Numbered from the stretch's first letter, positions 51,759 through 61,594 are shown. The stretch: DNA of 64,000 nt from Agapetus fuscipes (GCA_951799405.1 OX637341.1:19087659-19151658), one strand, 5' to 3'. Translations and numbers: made by a program. Notes: a model not told the origin generated them from the sequence alone.

Positions 51759-54700
51759 AAAGGGTTAATGGGAAGGGGCAACCGTTGACCCACGCTGGAG
51801 AGGCCCTGAAATCTGCTGCTACTGTCGCAACCGTGAGAGGAAAAGCCAGCAGCATTTTTATCAATGGCATAATAGATGGAGTAACTCGTGAACTACTGGT
51901 GGACACGGGAGCAACCAGGACAATTCTGAGACGCGACATAGTGGCACGAGGTAAGCAGATTGCACCAACAAAGTGGTCTCTGCACACCGCCACGGGAGAG
52001 TCAGCACAGGTGTATGGGGAGACGATTGCCACCTTCCAAATTGGCAGCACCACTTTTGATCATCGGACGTTGGTGGCCAACATTGAAGAAGACGTTATAT
52101 TGGGAATGGACATACTGGACAGATTTGGGTGCAGTTTAAATTTAAAGAAAGGGTCCATTAAAATTGGAAATGAAGAAGTCATCCTGCAAAGACGGAAAGA
52201 ACTGGCTGCACGTGTTATCCTAGCCAAGAATACCGAAGTGAAGGGGCGATCCGAGATGATAGTGAGTGCCCGCCTGGATTCCAGTAGTACAAATGACCAA
52301 ATCTGTATGATAGAACCGGAGAACATGGACAATGTTAACAAAGGAGTCATGGTGGCAAGAACAGTGATTCGCGCAAAGGAGACCATTCCTGTCAAGATCA
52401 TGAATGTGAACAGCTACCCAGTTAAAATGAATGAAGGTTTTGTTTTGGGCAGATGTGAGAGGATAACTTCCATTGTGCAACAGATGACAAACATGTCATG
52501 CGAAGGAAACAAATTGTCAACACAATTGGAAGCCCTGGTCCACGACGCTTCCCAAGGTCTAACCGAGGAAAACAAACGGAGAGTGAGGAGTTTGATCTGC
52601 CGCTACCAGAACATTTTCGAGGACTCTAATGGCCGTCTGGGAAGAACCAAGGTAGTGCGACATAGCATAGACACCGGAGAAGCGAGACCAATAAAACAGG
52701 CTCCAAGAAGACTACCCTTTGCAAAGCGGGAAGAAGCTGACAAGATCATCAAAGACATGAGCAAGGATGGCATCATAGAACCATCAAGTAGCCCTTGGAC
52801 ATCCCCGGTGGTACTGGTGAAAAAGAAGGATGGTACCACGAGATTTTGTGTGGACTACAGACTGCTCAACGATGTTACGAAAAAGGATAGTTACCCTCTG
52901 CCAAGGATTGACGACACCTTGGACACATTGGCAGGATGCACCATTTTTTCCACATTGGACCTGAAAAGTGGCTACTGGCAAGTTGAATTGGATGCCAAAG
53001 ATAAGGAGAAAACTGCATTCTCGACTGGATCTGGACTTTGGCAGTTCACCGTGATGCCATTTGGCTTATGCAATGCCCCCGCCACGTTTGAAAGGCTGAT
53101 GGAGAATGTGCTGCGAGGACTGTCATGGGAAACCTGCCTGGTATACTTGGATGACATAATCATCCTGGGAAAGGACTTCAACCATCAGTTGAGAAATCTG
53201 GAGCAAGTTTTCGGGCGACTACAAGACGCTGGACTGAAGCTCAACCCGAAAAAGTGTAACCTGTTCAAGAAACAAGTAAATTACCTGGGACACATAGTTT
53301 CTCAACGTGGAGTTGAAGTTGACCCTGCCAAAATCAAGGCAGTAAGAGACTGGCCCGTGCTGAAGGACAAACATGAAACTAGGAGTTTCCTGGGGCTGTG
53401 CACTTATTACAGGAGGTTTGTGCCAAGATTTGCGGACATTGCAAAACCGCTCACCAAGCTTACGGAAGAAAACACTCGCTTCCATTGGAGTGATTCCTGC
53501 GCACAAGCATTTGAAGAGCTTAAGGGAAGATTAACAAGTGCCCCCATCTTGAGCTACCCACGAAAAGATGGAAAGTTCATCCTGGATACCGACGCTAGTA
53601 ATGTGGGGATAGGAGGCGTCCTTTCCCAAATACAGGATGGGCATGAGACTGTTCTGGGTTACTTCAGTAAAGTGCTTTCCAAGCCAGAACGAAATTATTG
53701 CGTGACCAGACGAGAGCTTCTTGCCGTGATAAAATCAGTGGAACACTTCCGCAAATACTTGTACGGGAGAAAATTCACACTACGGACTGATCATGCTGCA
53801 CTGGTTTGGCTTCTGAAATTCAAAAACCCAGAAGGGCAAGTGGCTAGATGGATTGAAAGGCTCCAGGAGTATGATTATGACTCCGAACATAGACCTGGTA
53901 CGCTTCATCGAAATGCGGATGCATTATCCAGACGACCATGCGCCAGTGACTGCAAACATTGCAGCAAGATGGAGGACAAGGTAGCAATTGTCCAAAGGAC
54001 GACCACCGAAGATGAGGACTGGCAAGATGAAAAATTGGCGCAAGACCAACTGAATGATCCGGACTTGAAGTATGTGATGGAATGGGCGCGAGAAGGAGAA
54101 AGGCCAACCTGGGAAAAACTCGCCCCCTTATCACCAACTGTCAAGGCTTATTGGGCTCAATGGGGATCCATAGTGATAGAAGGAGGGTTTCTGAAACGAA
54201 AGATCGAGAAGGAAGACGGCACACTTAGAAGAAAGCAAACCCTCGTTCCGAGGAGCCGAGTACCGGAAATCCTTGGACTACTGCATGGAGGAACTTCTGG
54301 AGGACATCTAGGCGTTAAGAAGACGCTGGAGAAAGTGAAAGAGCGATTTTACTGGATCAACTGCAGCGAAGACGTCAAAGATTGGTGTCGAAAATGTGTA
54401 ACCTGTGCAACGGCCAATGGACCGCAAAGGAAAAGGCGAGCACCAATGCGTCAGTACAATGTTGGCAGCCCCTTTGAAAGAATTGCCATCGACATAGCTG
54501 GCCCATTTCCTACAACTGAGAAGGGTAACAAGTACATCATGGTGGTGATGGATTACTTCAGCAAGTGGGTGGAAGCTTACTCAATCCTTAACCAAGAGGC
54601 CGTAACCGTGACTGAAGTTCTAGTTACCGAATTTATCAGCAGGTTTGGCGTACCCCTGGAATTACATTCTGATCAGGGAAGGAACTTTGAAGCTGCTATC

Positions 54701-55975
54701 TTCCAGCAAATGTGTGAGCGGCTAGGGATCTACAAGACCAGGACCACTGCGCTACATCCACAGTCTGATGGAATGGTGGAAAGGATGAACCGTACCGTGG
54801 GGAGGTACTTAGCCAAAGTAGTGTCCAGCCATCAGCGGGACTGGGACCGACATCTGCCTTTGTTCTTATTGGCTTACCGGTCGGCTGTTCAGGAAACGAC
54901 GAAGAAGACTCCCAGCAGCATACTGTTTGGGCGAGAAATGCGACTTCCTTGTGATCTCACATTTGGCTGCAAACCAGGTGAAGACCTAGCCGGAGAAGAC
55001 TATGTGACAGACCTTCGCAGGAGGCTGGATGACATCCATGATCAGGTCCGCATGAACATCGGGGAAGCCAGCGATCAAATGAAGGAGCGCTATGACACCA
55101 GAGCTGACAGCATGGGGTACAAAGCTGGTGACTGGGTGTGGCTTTTTGACCCCAAGAGGCGCCAAGGATACTGTCCGAAACTTCAGCGTTCCTGGGACGG
55201 GCCGTACGAGATCTTGGAGCGCATCAACGATGTGGTCTACCGCATAAAAAAGAGACCAAACGGAAAACCAAGGGTCGTGCACTACAATCGCCTCTCACCA
55301 TACCTAGGCGATAATGATGACCAACCAGCCCAAAAAGTACGACAGTGCGTCGCATCCAAAAGATCACCAGCCTTTGAGACGTTTTGGGAGAACGCGAAGG
55401 CAGGGCAGAAGTTTCGCCATGGAGTGACCACAGAAGTCCACAAGGACTTATTTGAGGTCACTAGGGACCACACACTGGCATGCAGTGTACCGGAAGATCT
55501 AGATATGTCTAGAGGAATTGCACGGGTCTTCCGATACAAATTCGGAGAACCGCAACCCTCGAGCAGCCCGCAAGGAAGAGCTCTGAGACTACCGAAGGGG
55601 CGTCAACAAGCATACTGCCTGGTTGTCCCGGATTCCAGCAACCTGGAAGAGGACTACAAGGCATTGTGGGACGGCCTTGTTGAGCTGCGTGACTACATGT
55701 TGGAGGATCAGCAGGCGCGTCTGGCAATACCGAAGATGGGTGGCGGCCGCGCTAATCGAGACTGGCGGATAATCCGGAGTATGATTGAAGCAGTGTTCTC
55801 GGGAGTCGGCATCAGCGTCATGGTGTGCTGCGAGCAAGCGCAGCCGAGAGCCAGTGGGGAGAAATCCGTGGACTGCCACTTCTTCCTGACCACAGGGTGT
55901 CGACGTGGATCAGCATGCCCCTACCTACACAGAGTCAAGACTGTTCCGGGACGAAACAGTCTAGGTGGGGGGTAG
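51713..55975 (+). CDS. pol: Pol polyprotein: protease, RT, RNase H, integrase, macrodomain, CCCH finger
   Basis: The open frame overlaps the 3' end of gag by 46 bp and lies in the -1 frame. It has no convincing ATG near its start, so expression by -1 frameshifting as Gag-Pol is likely. Numbering from 51713: protease LLVDTGATRTIL (active site near 64-66); RT with CVDYRLLN and YLDD (478-481); RNase H with LDTDAS (Asp 625); integrase zinc-binding LLHGGTSGGHLG and CRKC (His 858 onward), catalytic Asp 927, Asp 987 and Glu 1023 (35 residues apart), and GPY/F module (WDGPYEILERI near 1163). Then a macrodomain (about 1238-1375) and CCCH finger (1388-1406). The stop TAG (55973-55975) abuts the 3' LTR. 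Usual gypsy Pol ends soon after GPY/F; here about 230 residues follow. All catalytic residues of the mobilisation enzymes are present, so the element looks competent. Confidence 0.95.
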   Translation: MSQASETQKTGCGKLERVNGKGQPLTHAGEALKSAATVATVRGKASSIFINGIIDGVTRELLVDTGATRTILRRDIVARGKQIAPTKWSLHTATGESAQVYGETIATFQIGSTTFDHRTLVANIEEDVILGMDILDRFGCSLNLKKGSIKIGNEEVILQRRKELAARVILAKNTEVKGRSEMIVSARLDSSSTNDQICMIEPENMDNVNKGVMVARTVIRAKETIPVKIMNVNSYPVKMNEGFVLGRCERITSIVQQMTNMSCEGNKLSTQLEALVHDASQGLTEENKRRVRSLICRYQNIFEDSNGRLGRTKVVRHSIDTGEARPIKQAPRRLPFAKREEADKIIKDMSKDGIIEPSSSPWTSPVVLVKKKDGTTRFCVDYRLLNDVTKKDSYPLPRIDDTLDTLAGCTIFSTLDLKSGYWQVELDAKDKEKTAFSTGSGLWQFTVMPFGLCNAPATFERLMENVLRGLSWETCLVYLDDIIILGKDFNHQLRNLEQVFGRLQDAGLKLNPKKCNLFKKQVNYLGHIVSQRGVEVDPAKIKAVRDWPVLKDKHETRSFLGLCTYYRRFVPRFADIAKPLTKLTEENTRFHWSDSCAQAFEELKGRLTSAPILSYPRKDGKFILDTDASNVGIGGVLSQIQDGHETVLGYFSKVLSKPERNYCVTRRELLAVIKSVEHFRKYLYGRKFTLRTDHAALVWLLKFKNPEGQVARWIERLQEYDYDSEHRPGTLHRNADALSRRPCASDCKHCSKMEDKVAIVQRTTTEDEDWQDEKLAQDQLNDPDLKYVMEWAREGERPTWEKLAPLSPTVKAYWAQWGSIVIEGGFLKRKIEKEDGTLRRKQTLVPRSRVPEILGLLHGGTSGGHLGVKKTLEKVKERFYWINCSEDVKDWCRKCVTCATANGPQRKRRAPMRQYNVGSPFERIAIDIAGPFPTTEKGNKYIMVVMDYFSKWVEAYSILNQEAVTVTEVLVTEFISRFGVPLELHSDQGRNFEAAIFQQMCERLGIYKTRTTALHPQSDGMVERMNRTVGRYLAKVVSSHQRDWDRHLPLFLLAYRSAVQETTKKTPSSILFGREMRLPCDLTFGCKPGEDLAGEDYVTDLRRRLDDIHDQVRMNIGEASDQMKERYDTRADSMGYKAGDWVWLFDPKRRQGYCPKLQRSWDGPYEILERINDVVYRIKKRPNGKPRVVHYNRLSPYLGDNDDQPAQKVRQCVASKRSPAFETFWENAKAGQKFRHGVTTEVHKDLFEVTRDHTLACSVPEDLDMSRGIARVFRYKFGEPQPSSSPQGRALRLPKGRQQAYCLVVPDSSNLEEDYKALWDGLVELRDYMLEDQQARLAIPKMGGGRANRDWRIIRSMIEAVFSGVGISVMVCCEQAQPRASGEKSVDCHFFLTTGCRRGSACPYLHRVKTVPGRNSLGGG
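51741..51758 (+). promoter_or_regulatory. Presumed gag-pol frameshift region
   Basis: The last gag codons are CAG GCT GCG GAA AAC TAG. GGAAAAC at 51749-51755 is the nearest thing to a slippery heptamer but is not of the XXXYYYZ form. No obvious pseudoknot was identified by eye. The mechanism remains open. Confidence 0.35.
55424..55840 (+). other. Macrodomain (TARG1/ALC1-like) encoded in Pol
   Basis: Pol residues about 1238-1375. HKDLFEVTRDHTLACSVPED (1243 on), then MSRGIARVFRYKFG, align without gaps, from memory, to the first ADP-ribose-binding segment of TARG1/OARD1-type macrodomains ('GDLF', 'LAHC-SED-RMGAGIA-LFK-KFG'). LAIPKMGGGRANRDW (1337-1351) aligns to the phosphate-binding 'MPRIGCGLDxxxW' loop, and IRSMIEAVFSGVGISVMVC to the last helix and strand. 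Where TARG1 has its catalytic Lys and Asp, this protein has Pro1306 and Ala1347. So binding of ADP-ribose is plausible, and TARG1-type hydrolysis unlikely. The domain is in frame with integrase and shows no damage. Function in the element is unknown. Confidence 0.8.
55874..55930 (+). other. CCCH zinc finger at the Pol C-terminus
   Basis: CHFFLTTGCRRGSACPYLH gives Cys1388-X7-Cys1396-X5-Cys1402-X3-His1406, close to the C-X7/8-C-X5-C-X3-H zinc fingers of RNA-binding proteins. 'CxFF..G.CRRGxxCPYxH' is the usual wording of this family. Only about 14 residues follow, up to the stop codon. Confidence 0.8.
55963..55975 (+). promoter_or_regulatory. Polypurine tract
   Basis: AGGTGGGGGGTAG lies directly before the 3' LTR, as expected for the plus-strand primer. 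It doubles as the last codons and stop of pol. Confidence 0.7.
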
Positions 55976-56446
55976 TGTTATGTAAATATAAATATTGAAA
56001 TAAGTATGGGTAGTTATAGTTATAAGAATCCTCAAAAGTATTGGTAGGTAAGATCGATAATTATGTATAAGTGTAGAATTCTCTAGGCTAAGTAGGTATT
56101 TGCTATAATTATAGGAATACTGTATTGCATTGGTAGGTAGGATTTTGGTTGTGTCTAGGTAGTACGTGAAACATCGAGAAGTAATAATTACTCTGGAACC
56201 GTCTGGCGACTTTAGTTCTGGATCATACTGCTCTGAAGAGTATAAAGGTGCGAATGGCCTGCAGAGCGGGGCAGTATCATAGCGACTAACAAACACATCG
56301 AAGCCATCTGATCAGTGAACCGAAACCAATGGAATAATCGAGAAAGTAGTGTGAAAATAAATTTTGTAACAGTGTAAAATAAATAACTATTGAAGAAGAC
56401 CTGTGTATTTTTAATTTGAAGACAATTGAACCCTAATTTCGTAACA
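55976..56446 (+). repeat. 3' LTR of the intact gypsy element (471 bp)
   Basis: Same length as the 5' LTR with one difference (56043 G versus 49353 A). Confidence 0.95.
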
Positions 56447-56514
56447 GTATGTTATAAATTGCGTCTCAATCATTTTTAGAATCAGCCATTTTCAAAAGAA
56501 ATAAAATTAAAACA

Positions 56515-56765
56515 TCCTTTTTTTTTTTTAAGAAATCCTGTGCGGGAGACTCCCTAGATTCTAAAGACTCTTGGAGTCTATGACACTTGTTGTAGTGCCG
56601 CAGAGATGTACAGGCTTGGTCATCGCTACAAAGCGCCAATTCTCAAGCAAGATCCAATTGTTGTAAGGCTGTGTGGATTTTTTTATGACCGGTCTTTGGT
56701 AAAGGTGTATGAATTTTCCATTCATGAGTCCGAAATGTTACCGATGGACTACGGACCGGTCTTAT
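56515..56765 (-). mobile_element. SINE1 with second tail type, internal deletion
   Basis: On the minus strand: GACCGGTCCGTAGTCCATCG, ACATTTCGGACTCATGAATG, then a jump past box B to AATTCATACACCTTTACC and onward to CTAGGGAGTCTCCCGCACAG, GATTTCTTAAAAAAA. About 70 bp of head/body are missing. Confidence 0.75.
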
Positions 56766-56944
56766 TCAAAAATCAAACGGTCTTATTCCCACATAGCACA
56801 CCCATGGCTTATCTGCCGCCTAAGCTGAATTCCACGTACAAAAAAACGATGATCCATCGGCCATCTATAAATTAAATATTTGGTGAATAACGCTGATAGT
56901 CTGAGCTGAAAGGAGATAATTCATTGACAAATCTAGAACAATAC

Positions 56945-57145
56945 TAGACAAGTTAACATACTGTTTGGACAGCGTGCATTTGCAGTTGTTGGTCCTCTGG
57001 CCTGGAACCGCCTGCCTCATTATGTGAGAGAGCTAGAGGACCATGGAAAAATCCGAAATGCACTGAAGACAAGCAAATTTCTCGCATCGTATGTACAAGC
57101 GCCCTTGAAGTGACTACATCACAAAACGGCGCTATAGAAAACATC
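56945..57145 (+). mobile_element. LINE C, 3'-terminal fragment
   Basis: Encodes FGQRAFAVVGPLAWNRLPHY, VRELEDHGKIRNALKTSKFL, then CAAGCGCCCTTGAAGTGACT and AACGGCGCT (terminal hairpin). Confidence 0.7.
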
Positions 57146-57685
57146 ACAAATTCTTTCATCTATTTTTTAATTTCAAAAGATGTGCGTTTTCTATGTGTTT
57201 CTTTTTTAGGCATACTCTCCGCATCACAGTTGTGAATCTCTTCACCACTCCGCTTAAAAATAATGGCCTCCTGTAGGCCGCCTGGCCACATAGATTGGCC
57301 ACATTGATGTGAATGGGTGCGCAAGGCCGGCCAGGGCGCGAAAGACAATTTCCCGCTGAAGTGGGCCCGCAAATTGGATTTTTCGCGGTAGCACGTTCAG
57401 TGTAAAACGTCGCGTAAATCTCACCTCGATCGCGTAAATCAGAAATGTATGGAATTTACGATGGCACTCCTAGAGAGACGTTAAGTTATCATATACTTTT
57501 ATGCAATTCTTTATACTCGGGGTACAGAAGCTGTCGCCAACCCGGCTTGTTCTCATACTAGCGATATGTTTGTATAAAGGAATAATTATATATTATATAT
57601 CTCGTATAAACTATGACATGATTATGGTATATACTAAAACAGCATATTGGTGAGACGTATATAAAAAAAATAGGCTAATTTATTT
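57146..57685. other. No gene seen
   Basis: Contains a GC-richer stretch (57260-57370) and CGCG-containing words near 57380-57440. Nothing identifiable. Confidence 0.35.
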
Positions 57686-57689
57686 GGTG

Positions 57690-57868
57690 AGCTCTGTTTT
57701 TGTGTGTATAAAGCACCAATTCTCAAGCAAGACCCAGTTGCTGTATGACCAGTCTTTGGTAAAGGTTTATGAATTTTTCAACCCACCGAAGAGCAAATTT
57801 GAAAATATAAATGGTATGTTTTTTGTTCTCCGCCGGGACTCGAACCCACAACCTTCCATTTGCATATA
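57690..57868 (-). mobile_element. SINE1, truncated at the head
   Basis: On the minus strand AATGGAAGGTTGTGGGTTCG, AGTCCCGGCGGAGAAC, body to CAGCAACTGGGTCTTGCTTG; an internal deletion removes the CATCCAGCC segment. Confidence 0.7.
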
Positions 57869-57984
57869 ATTATGATAGTGTATTTTTTTATATAGTAAAA
57901 ATTACGCACAAGTGTTAAGTTAAATCTTGTCGGTAAGTGCTTGTACCTACATGTCGTGTTTGTAACACATTTGTTTCACAAATA

Positions 57985-58168
57985 AGAAGGCTGGTATTAC
58001 GCCAACCACTTCACAGCATTTTTCAAACTCACGTATGTAAAGACTGAGTAAGCCTTGCCGGTATTTTTTCATTTTGGATTTAAAATAAATACAGAAACGG
58101 GGAATCATTAGAGACAAGCGTGATGATGATTTTTTTTGTGTAGACGAAAACATTCTACCAACTTTGAA
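57985..58168 (-). repeat. SINE2 body and part of head
   Basis: AAGGCTGGTATTACGCCAAC, GACTGAGTAAGCCTTGCCGG, AAATACAGAAACGGGGAATC on the plus strand in reverse orientation, with a degraded head (TTCTACCAACTTTGAAAG). Confidence 0.6.
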
Positions 58169-58514
58169 AGTTCATGAATATCAAAGATGAAGGAATCAAA
58201 AGCTACTTATTAAAATTCCACAAACTTAATACTAAATACAATATACATAATACTCTGAATTGACAGTATATAATTTGTATATTTGGATCCATTTGTAAAC
58301 CAGCCAATAAATTGCTCACTCTCATAGACATGCAATATATCAATGTCTAAACATGCACATCCCGTATTCCTTCAATTTGTATGCACAAGCGGACACATAT
58401 CTCACCCGATAACAGACTACAGGAGGCAATAGTTGCTGTTTATGACCCACCCCCCTCCGCCTCCCCGAACCTTCGACCTCTGACCTTTCCTTCCATACTG
58501 ATTTCGACTGATCT

Positions 58515-58645
58515 TGTGCCTTGATTAATAGGTTGTTTTGAAGCTGACCATTCAAACTGTTAAAAGTTCACTTTTATCAATAACACCCTCGTCTCAAGGA
58601 AAAGCGGTAGGAGTTTCAGAGTTTGTATTCATTCGATGCCAACAA
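58515..58645 (+). repeat. LINE A 3' UTR, strongly diverged
   Basis: TTGATTAATAGGTTGTTTTG, AAGCTGACCATTCAAACTGT, CACCCTCGTCTCAAGGAAAA. Confidence 0.5.
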
Positions 58646-58779
58646 CTGACGATCTTGAGAAAATCTTCAAAAGTAAAAAAAACGGATCTGTACACATAAG
58701 CACTCGTAACTCGAGTGTTCGTCAAAAGGTACTGCATTTTATTTTCAGTTCAATCGTACAACGCATCATGTTATCTCAT

Positions 58780-58955
58780 CTAATCTAAGCTGCAAAATAT
58801 AAGTAACATTAGAGATTCACATTATATGCATTTTCACAAAACAAACATGTTTAAGTTCGCCCTTAAACATGCCGCATGTAGTCCTATAATATAAAAACCC
58901 TAATCTCAAATTAACATACACCCTGCAACTCTTGCCGACCTTCCCTGAACAGTCA
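58780..58955 (-). repeat. LINE A 3' UTR fragment
   Basis: CTAAGCTGCAAAATATAAGT to CTTGCCGACCTTCCCTGAAC; stops inside the stem-loop region. Confidence 0.7.
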
Positions 58956-59009
58956 TAATCTAATCTAATGTTATCTAAGCTAGTACCTATTTGAATTTTT
59001 AACTAATTA

Positions 59010-59243
59010 TCTAAGCAACATTGCAAATATATGTAACATTATGGATTCACATTATAATAAGCAGGCACGAAAAAGTTCGCGGTAGCACATGCCGCATGTG
59101 AACCTACAATATAACAACCAAAACTCAAATTGACATACACCCTGCAACTCTTGCCGTCCTGTAACAGGGGTGACATTGGCAAAGTGAATCATTTTCTACA
59201 GCATGGGTGGTCAGCCGCATACCAACCTATAAGTCAAGGATCA
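59010..59243 (-). repeat. LINE A 3' UTR copy
   Basis: ATCTAAGCAACATTGCAAAT to CAACCTATAAGTCAAGGATC. The stem-loop lost the CCTTCCCTG strand on one side. Confidence 0.7.
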
Positions 59244-59494
59244 ATGCATATTTTCTTTTAAAACAATAATTTGAGAATACAACGTGTAATTTTATTTTGC
59301 GTCTATCTCTTTTGAACGTAATTTCAATATTAATCTAACTGTTTAAATACACACTTTGAAATCCGGACCAAAAAAAATCAACACAGCAGACTTTAAACTA
59401 ACGTGTTTTCATCGGCACTGCTGCATTTAAGATTAAAAATGATCCTTACATAAAAGTGTTATGTTATATAATATGTATCTATCTATAACCAGTT

Positions 59495-59742
59495 ATCTAA
59501 GTTGTAAAGATATGTTTACATTTAAGATTCATATTAAATACATTCCCATAATCAGACCCGTATAAGTTCGCGCCACACATACCGTATATGGACTGACAAC
59601 ACAAACCCCCAATCTCAAATGAACATAAGCCCTACAACTCTTAGCGACCTTCCTTGAAACAGGGGTGGCATTGGCAAAAGTGAACCGAATTTTTACAGCA
59701 TCTGGGGACAGCCTCATACCAACCTATAAGTCAGGGAATTAC
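59495..59742 (-). repeat. LINE A 3' UTR copy
   Basis: TCTAAGTTGTAAAGATATGT to CAACCTATAAGTCAGGGAAT. Confidence 0.7.
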
Positions 59743-60061
59743 ATAATGATAATATATCGAATACTTGATGGAAAAGAAAGTTGAGTTAATCTCGGCGTAC
59801 TGTCCATTGATTGATGTCCTGATCCCATCAGATCTTGATTGATGTAGCTGTTTCTGTTATAGTTACACTGTGTACAAAATGTAACCCTCACTAACTCCAC
59901 CGGGTAAACTGTCTCATGTAATGAATGACCCGATCTGTCTTGCTTGTAAGCCGTGTTGCTAACTAAATACTAGAAGACAACTCAGCTGACAAATCACCAG
60001 TTTATGTACAAATGAATATTGACAAGTTTCTGTCGTAGTTTTTTATTTATTAAAATAACAT

Positions 60062-60335
60062 TTCGGCCCGTAGTTCAGTGGTAACACTTCGGACTCGTGA
60101 ATGGAAGATTGTGGATTTGAATCCCGGCGGAGCACAAAAAAATGCCATTTATATTTTCAAATTTGCTCTTCGCTGGGTTGAACAATTCATAAGCCTTTAC
60201 CAAAGATCGGTCATCAAAAGTGCCATCCAAACTTACAGCAACTGGGCCTTGCTTGAGAATTGGCGCTTTCTAGAGCGACGACCTAGTTCGCAGAGGGCTC
60301 TTGAGGTGTGATACACACAATAACCGCGCTCACCA
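60062..60335 (+). mobile_element. SINE1 with LINE C-type tail
   Basis: TTCGGCCCGTAGTTCAGTGG, GGATTTGAATCCCGGCGGAG, CTGGGTTGAACAATTCATAA, GGCGCTTTCTAGAGCGACGA, then GAGGGCTCTTGAGGTGTGAT, ACACACAATAACCGCGCTC, matching the LINE C 3' end at 3725-3763. It directly abuts LINE A coding sequence. Confidence 0.8.
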
Positions 60336-60862
60336 AAGTATGGATGGATCAAATTTCTGAAATAGCGAATGAATGGGATATCCAGAGTCATAATAAAAGG
60401 AGGACTTGCATGAAAAAGGTTATGACTCTGGATGAAATGAAAGAAGTGTGCAAGGACAGGAAGAAGTGGCGGCTAATCTGCAATGGTGATTTCTAATGTT
60501 GGTGTATTAATTTGCTACATTTTTTGCATAGGAAATTTCTGACTTTTTTTGTATAGATTTCTTTGTAAGGTTTTGTTCTTTTATATATTTAAATGTAATT
60601 TTTTATTCATATTCCTTGACTTATAGGTTGGTATGAGGCTGACCACCCATACTGTAAAAAATGGTTCACTTTGCCAATGTTACCCCTGTTTCAGGGAAGG
60701 TCGGCAAAAGTTGTGGGGCTTATGTTCATTTGAGGTTTGGATTTTATTTGTAAGTACACATTCAGCATTTGTAAGCGCGAACTACACTTGTTGGTTTGTG
60801 GGCTTACATCTGAGAGCTTTAAATGAATATATCCTTGCAACTTAGATTATAGATTATAGATA
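60335..60862 (+). mobile_element. LINE A, 5'-truncated copy
   Basis: KVWMDQISEIANEWDIQSHN, KRRTCMKKVMTLDEMKEVCK, RKKWRLICNGDF and stop at 60496, then a complete 3' UTR ending CAACTTAGATTATAGATTAT. Closely resembles the 3' half at 18404-18930. Confidence 0.85.
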
Positions 60863-61590
60863 TAGACCAAACAAATCAGCCTAATTTAATTGAACATTTG
60901 CTTAAATGGTGGACTTTAAGTCAGACTCATGAAAGCCTTAGGCGTGAAACCGCCAATACAGAAGTTAAAGAGTGAACCATATGTTATCAATTCGTTAAAA
61001 ATGGAGACTTTTAAAAAAAGTTAACTGTGACTTTATTAAAATCGTAATAATCATAAAACCGTAATAAATCATAATAAAATAATAAATGATAAAAGTTTTT
61101 TACTATTTTCTTTGAATTTGTCTTATTTTTATTTTTCTACTCAAAAGATGGAAAAACAGCTGGGTGTCAGCATCACAGGAGAAAGGCAACTTGTAACAAA
61201 CAGACCAGAAGGTCTACAATAATAAAATGGAAGAGAATCTGAAAAAGATCAAAAAGGAATCAAAGGTCCTAACCAAAGTAAAAAGTTCTGACAAGAATGA
61301 TATATTTTTTCACGAAAAAGCAATCACCATGCGTGTAACCTTTGACATTTCCATCGCTTCTTTATTTAAAATAAGCTCCAGTGACTTGGCTTTTCAACCC
61401 TCTTACAATAGAATCTTTCTCATACATACTTTCATCCACCGAAACATCACCTACCTTCATTTTCATTAACCCTACGATATTTATTCGTTTTTATTTATAA
61501 AAGTGTCGTCTGCGTCTGTGTGGAAAATCATACGTTTGAAATGGGACTGCGATTAACAGAGATTTTTTTTTTTCATCAAATCAAAAGGCA
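60863..61590. other. No gene seen
   Basis: AT-rich; an 80-codon frame at 61227 has no motif. Confidence 0.35.
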
Positions 61591-61594
61591 CATT

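Larger units (their letters stand above)
49282..56450 (+). mobile_element. Complete Ty3/gypsy LTR retrotransposon with macrodomain-bearing Pol
   Basis: 7.16 kb between LTR outer ends (49286-56446), flanked by GTAT duplications (49282-49285, 56447-56450). The two 471-bp LTRs differ at one base (A at 49353, G at 56043), so insertion is recent. It has a primer-binding site, leader, gag, pol in the -1 frame, and a polypurine tract overlapping the end of pol. No env is present. Protease-RT-RNase H-integrase order places it in Ty3/gypsy. Pol carries an extra C-terminal macrodomain and CCCH zinc finger. Confidence 0.95.

Noticed and set aside
55270..55975. env gene or chromodomain at the end of the gypsy element
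   Set aside because: No third frame exists between pol and the LTR, and the residues after GPY/F do not look like a chromodomain or a membrane glycoprotein; they fit a macrodomain and CCCH finger.
60633..60845. Recurring ~70-codon frame beginning MRLTTHTVKNG, seen at many loci
   Set aside because: It is the LINE A 3' UTR read as protein; its recurrence comes from the repeat, and frames differ or break between copies.
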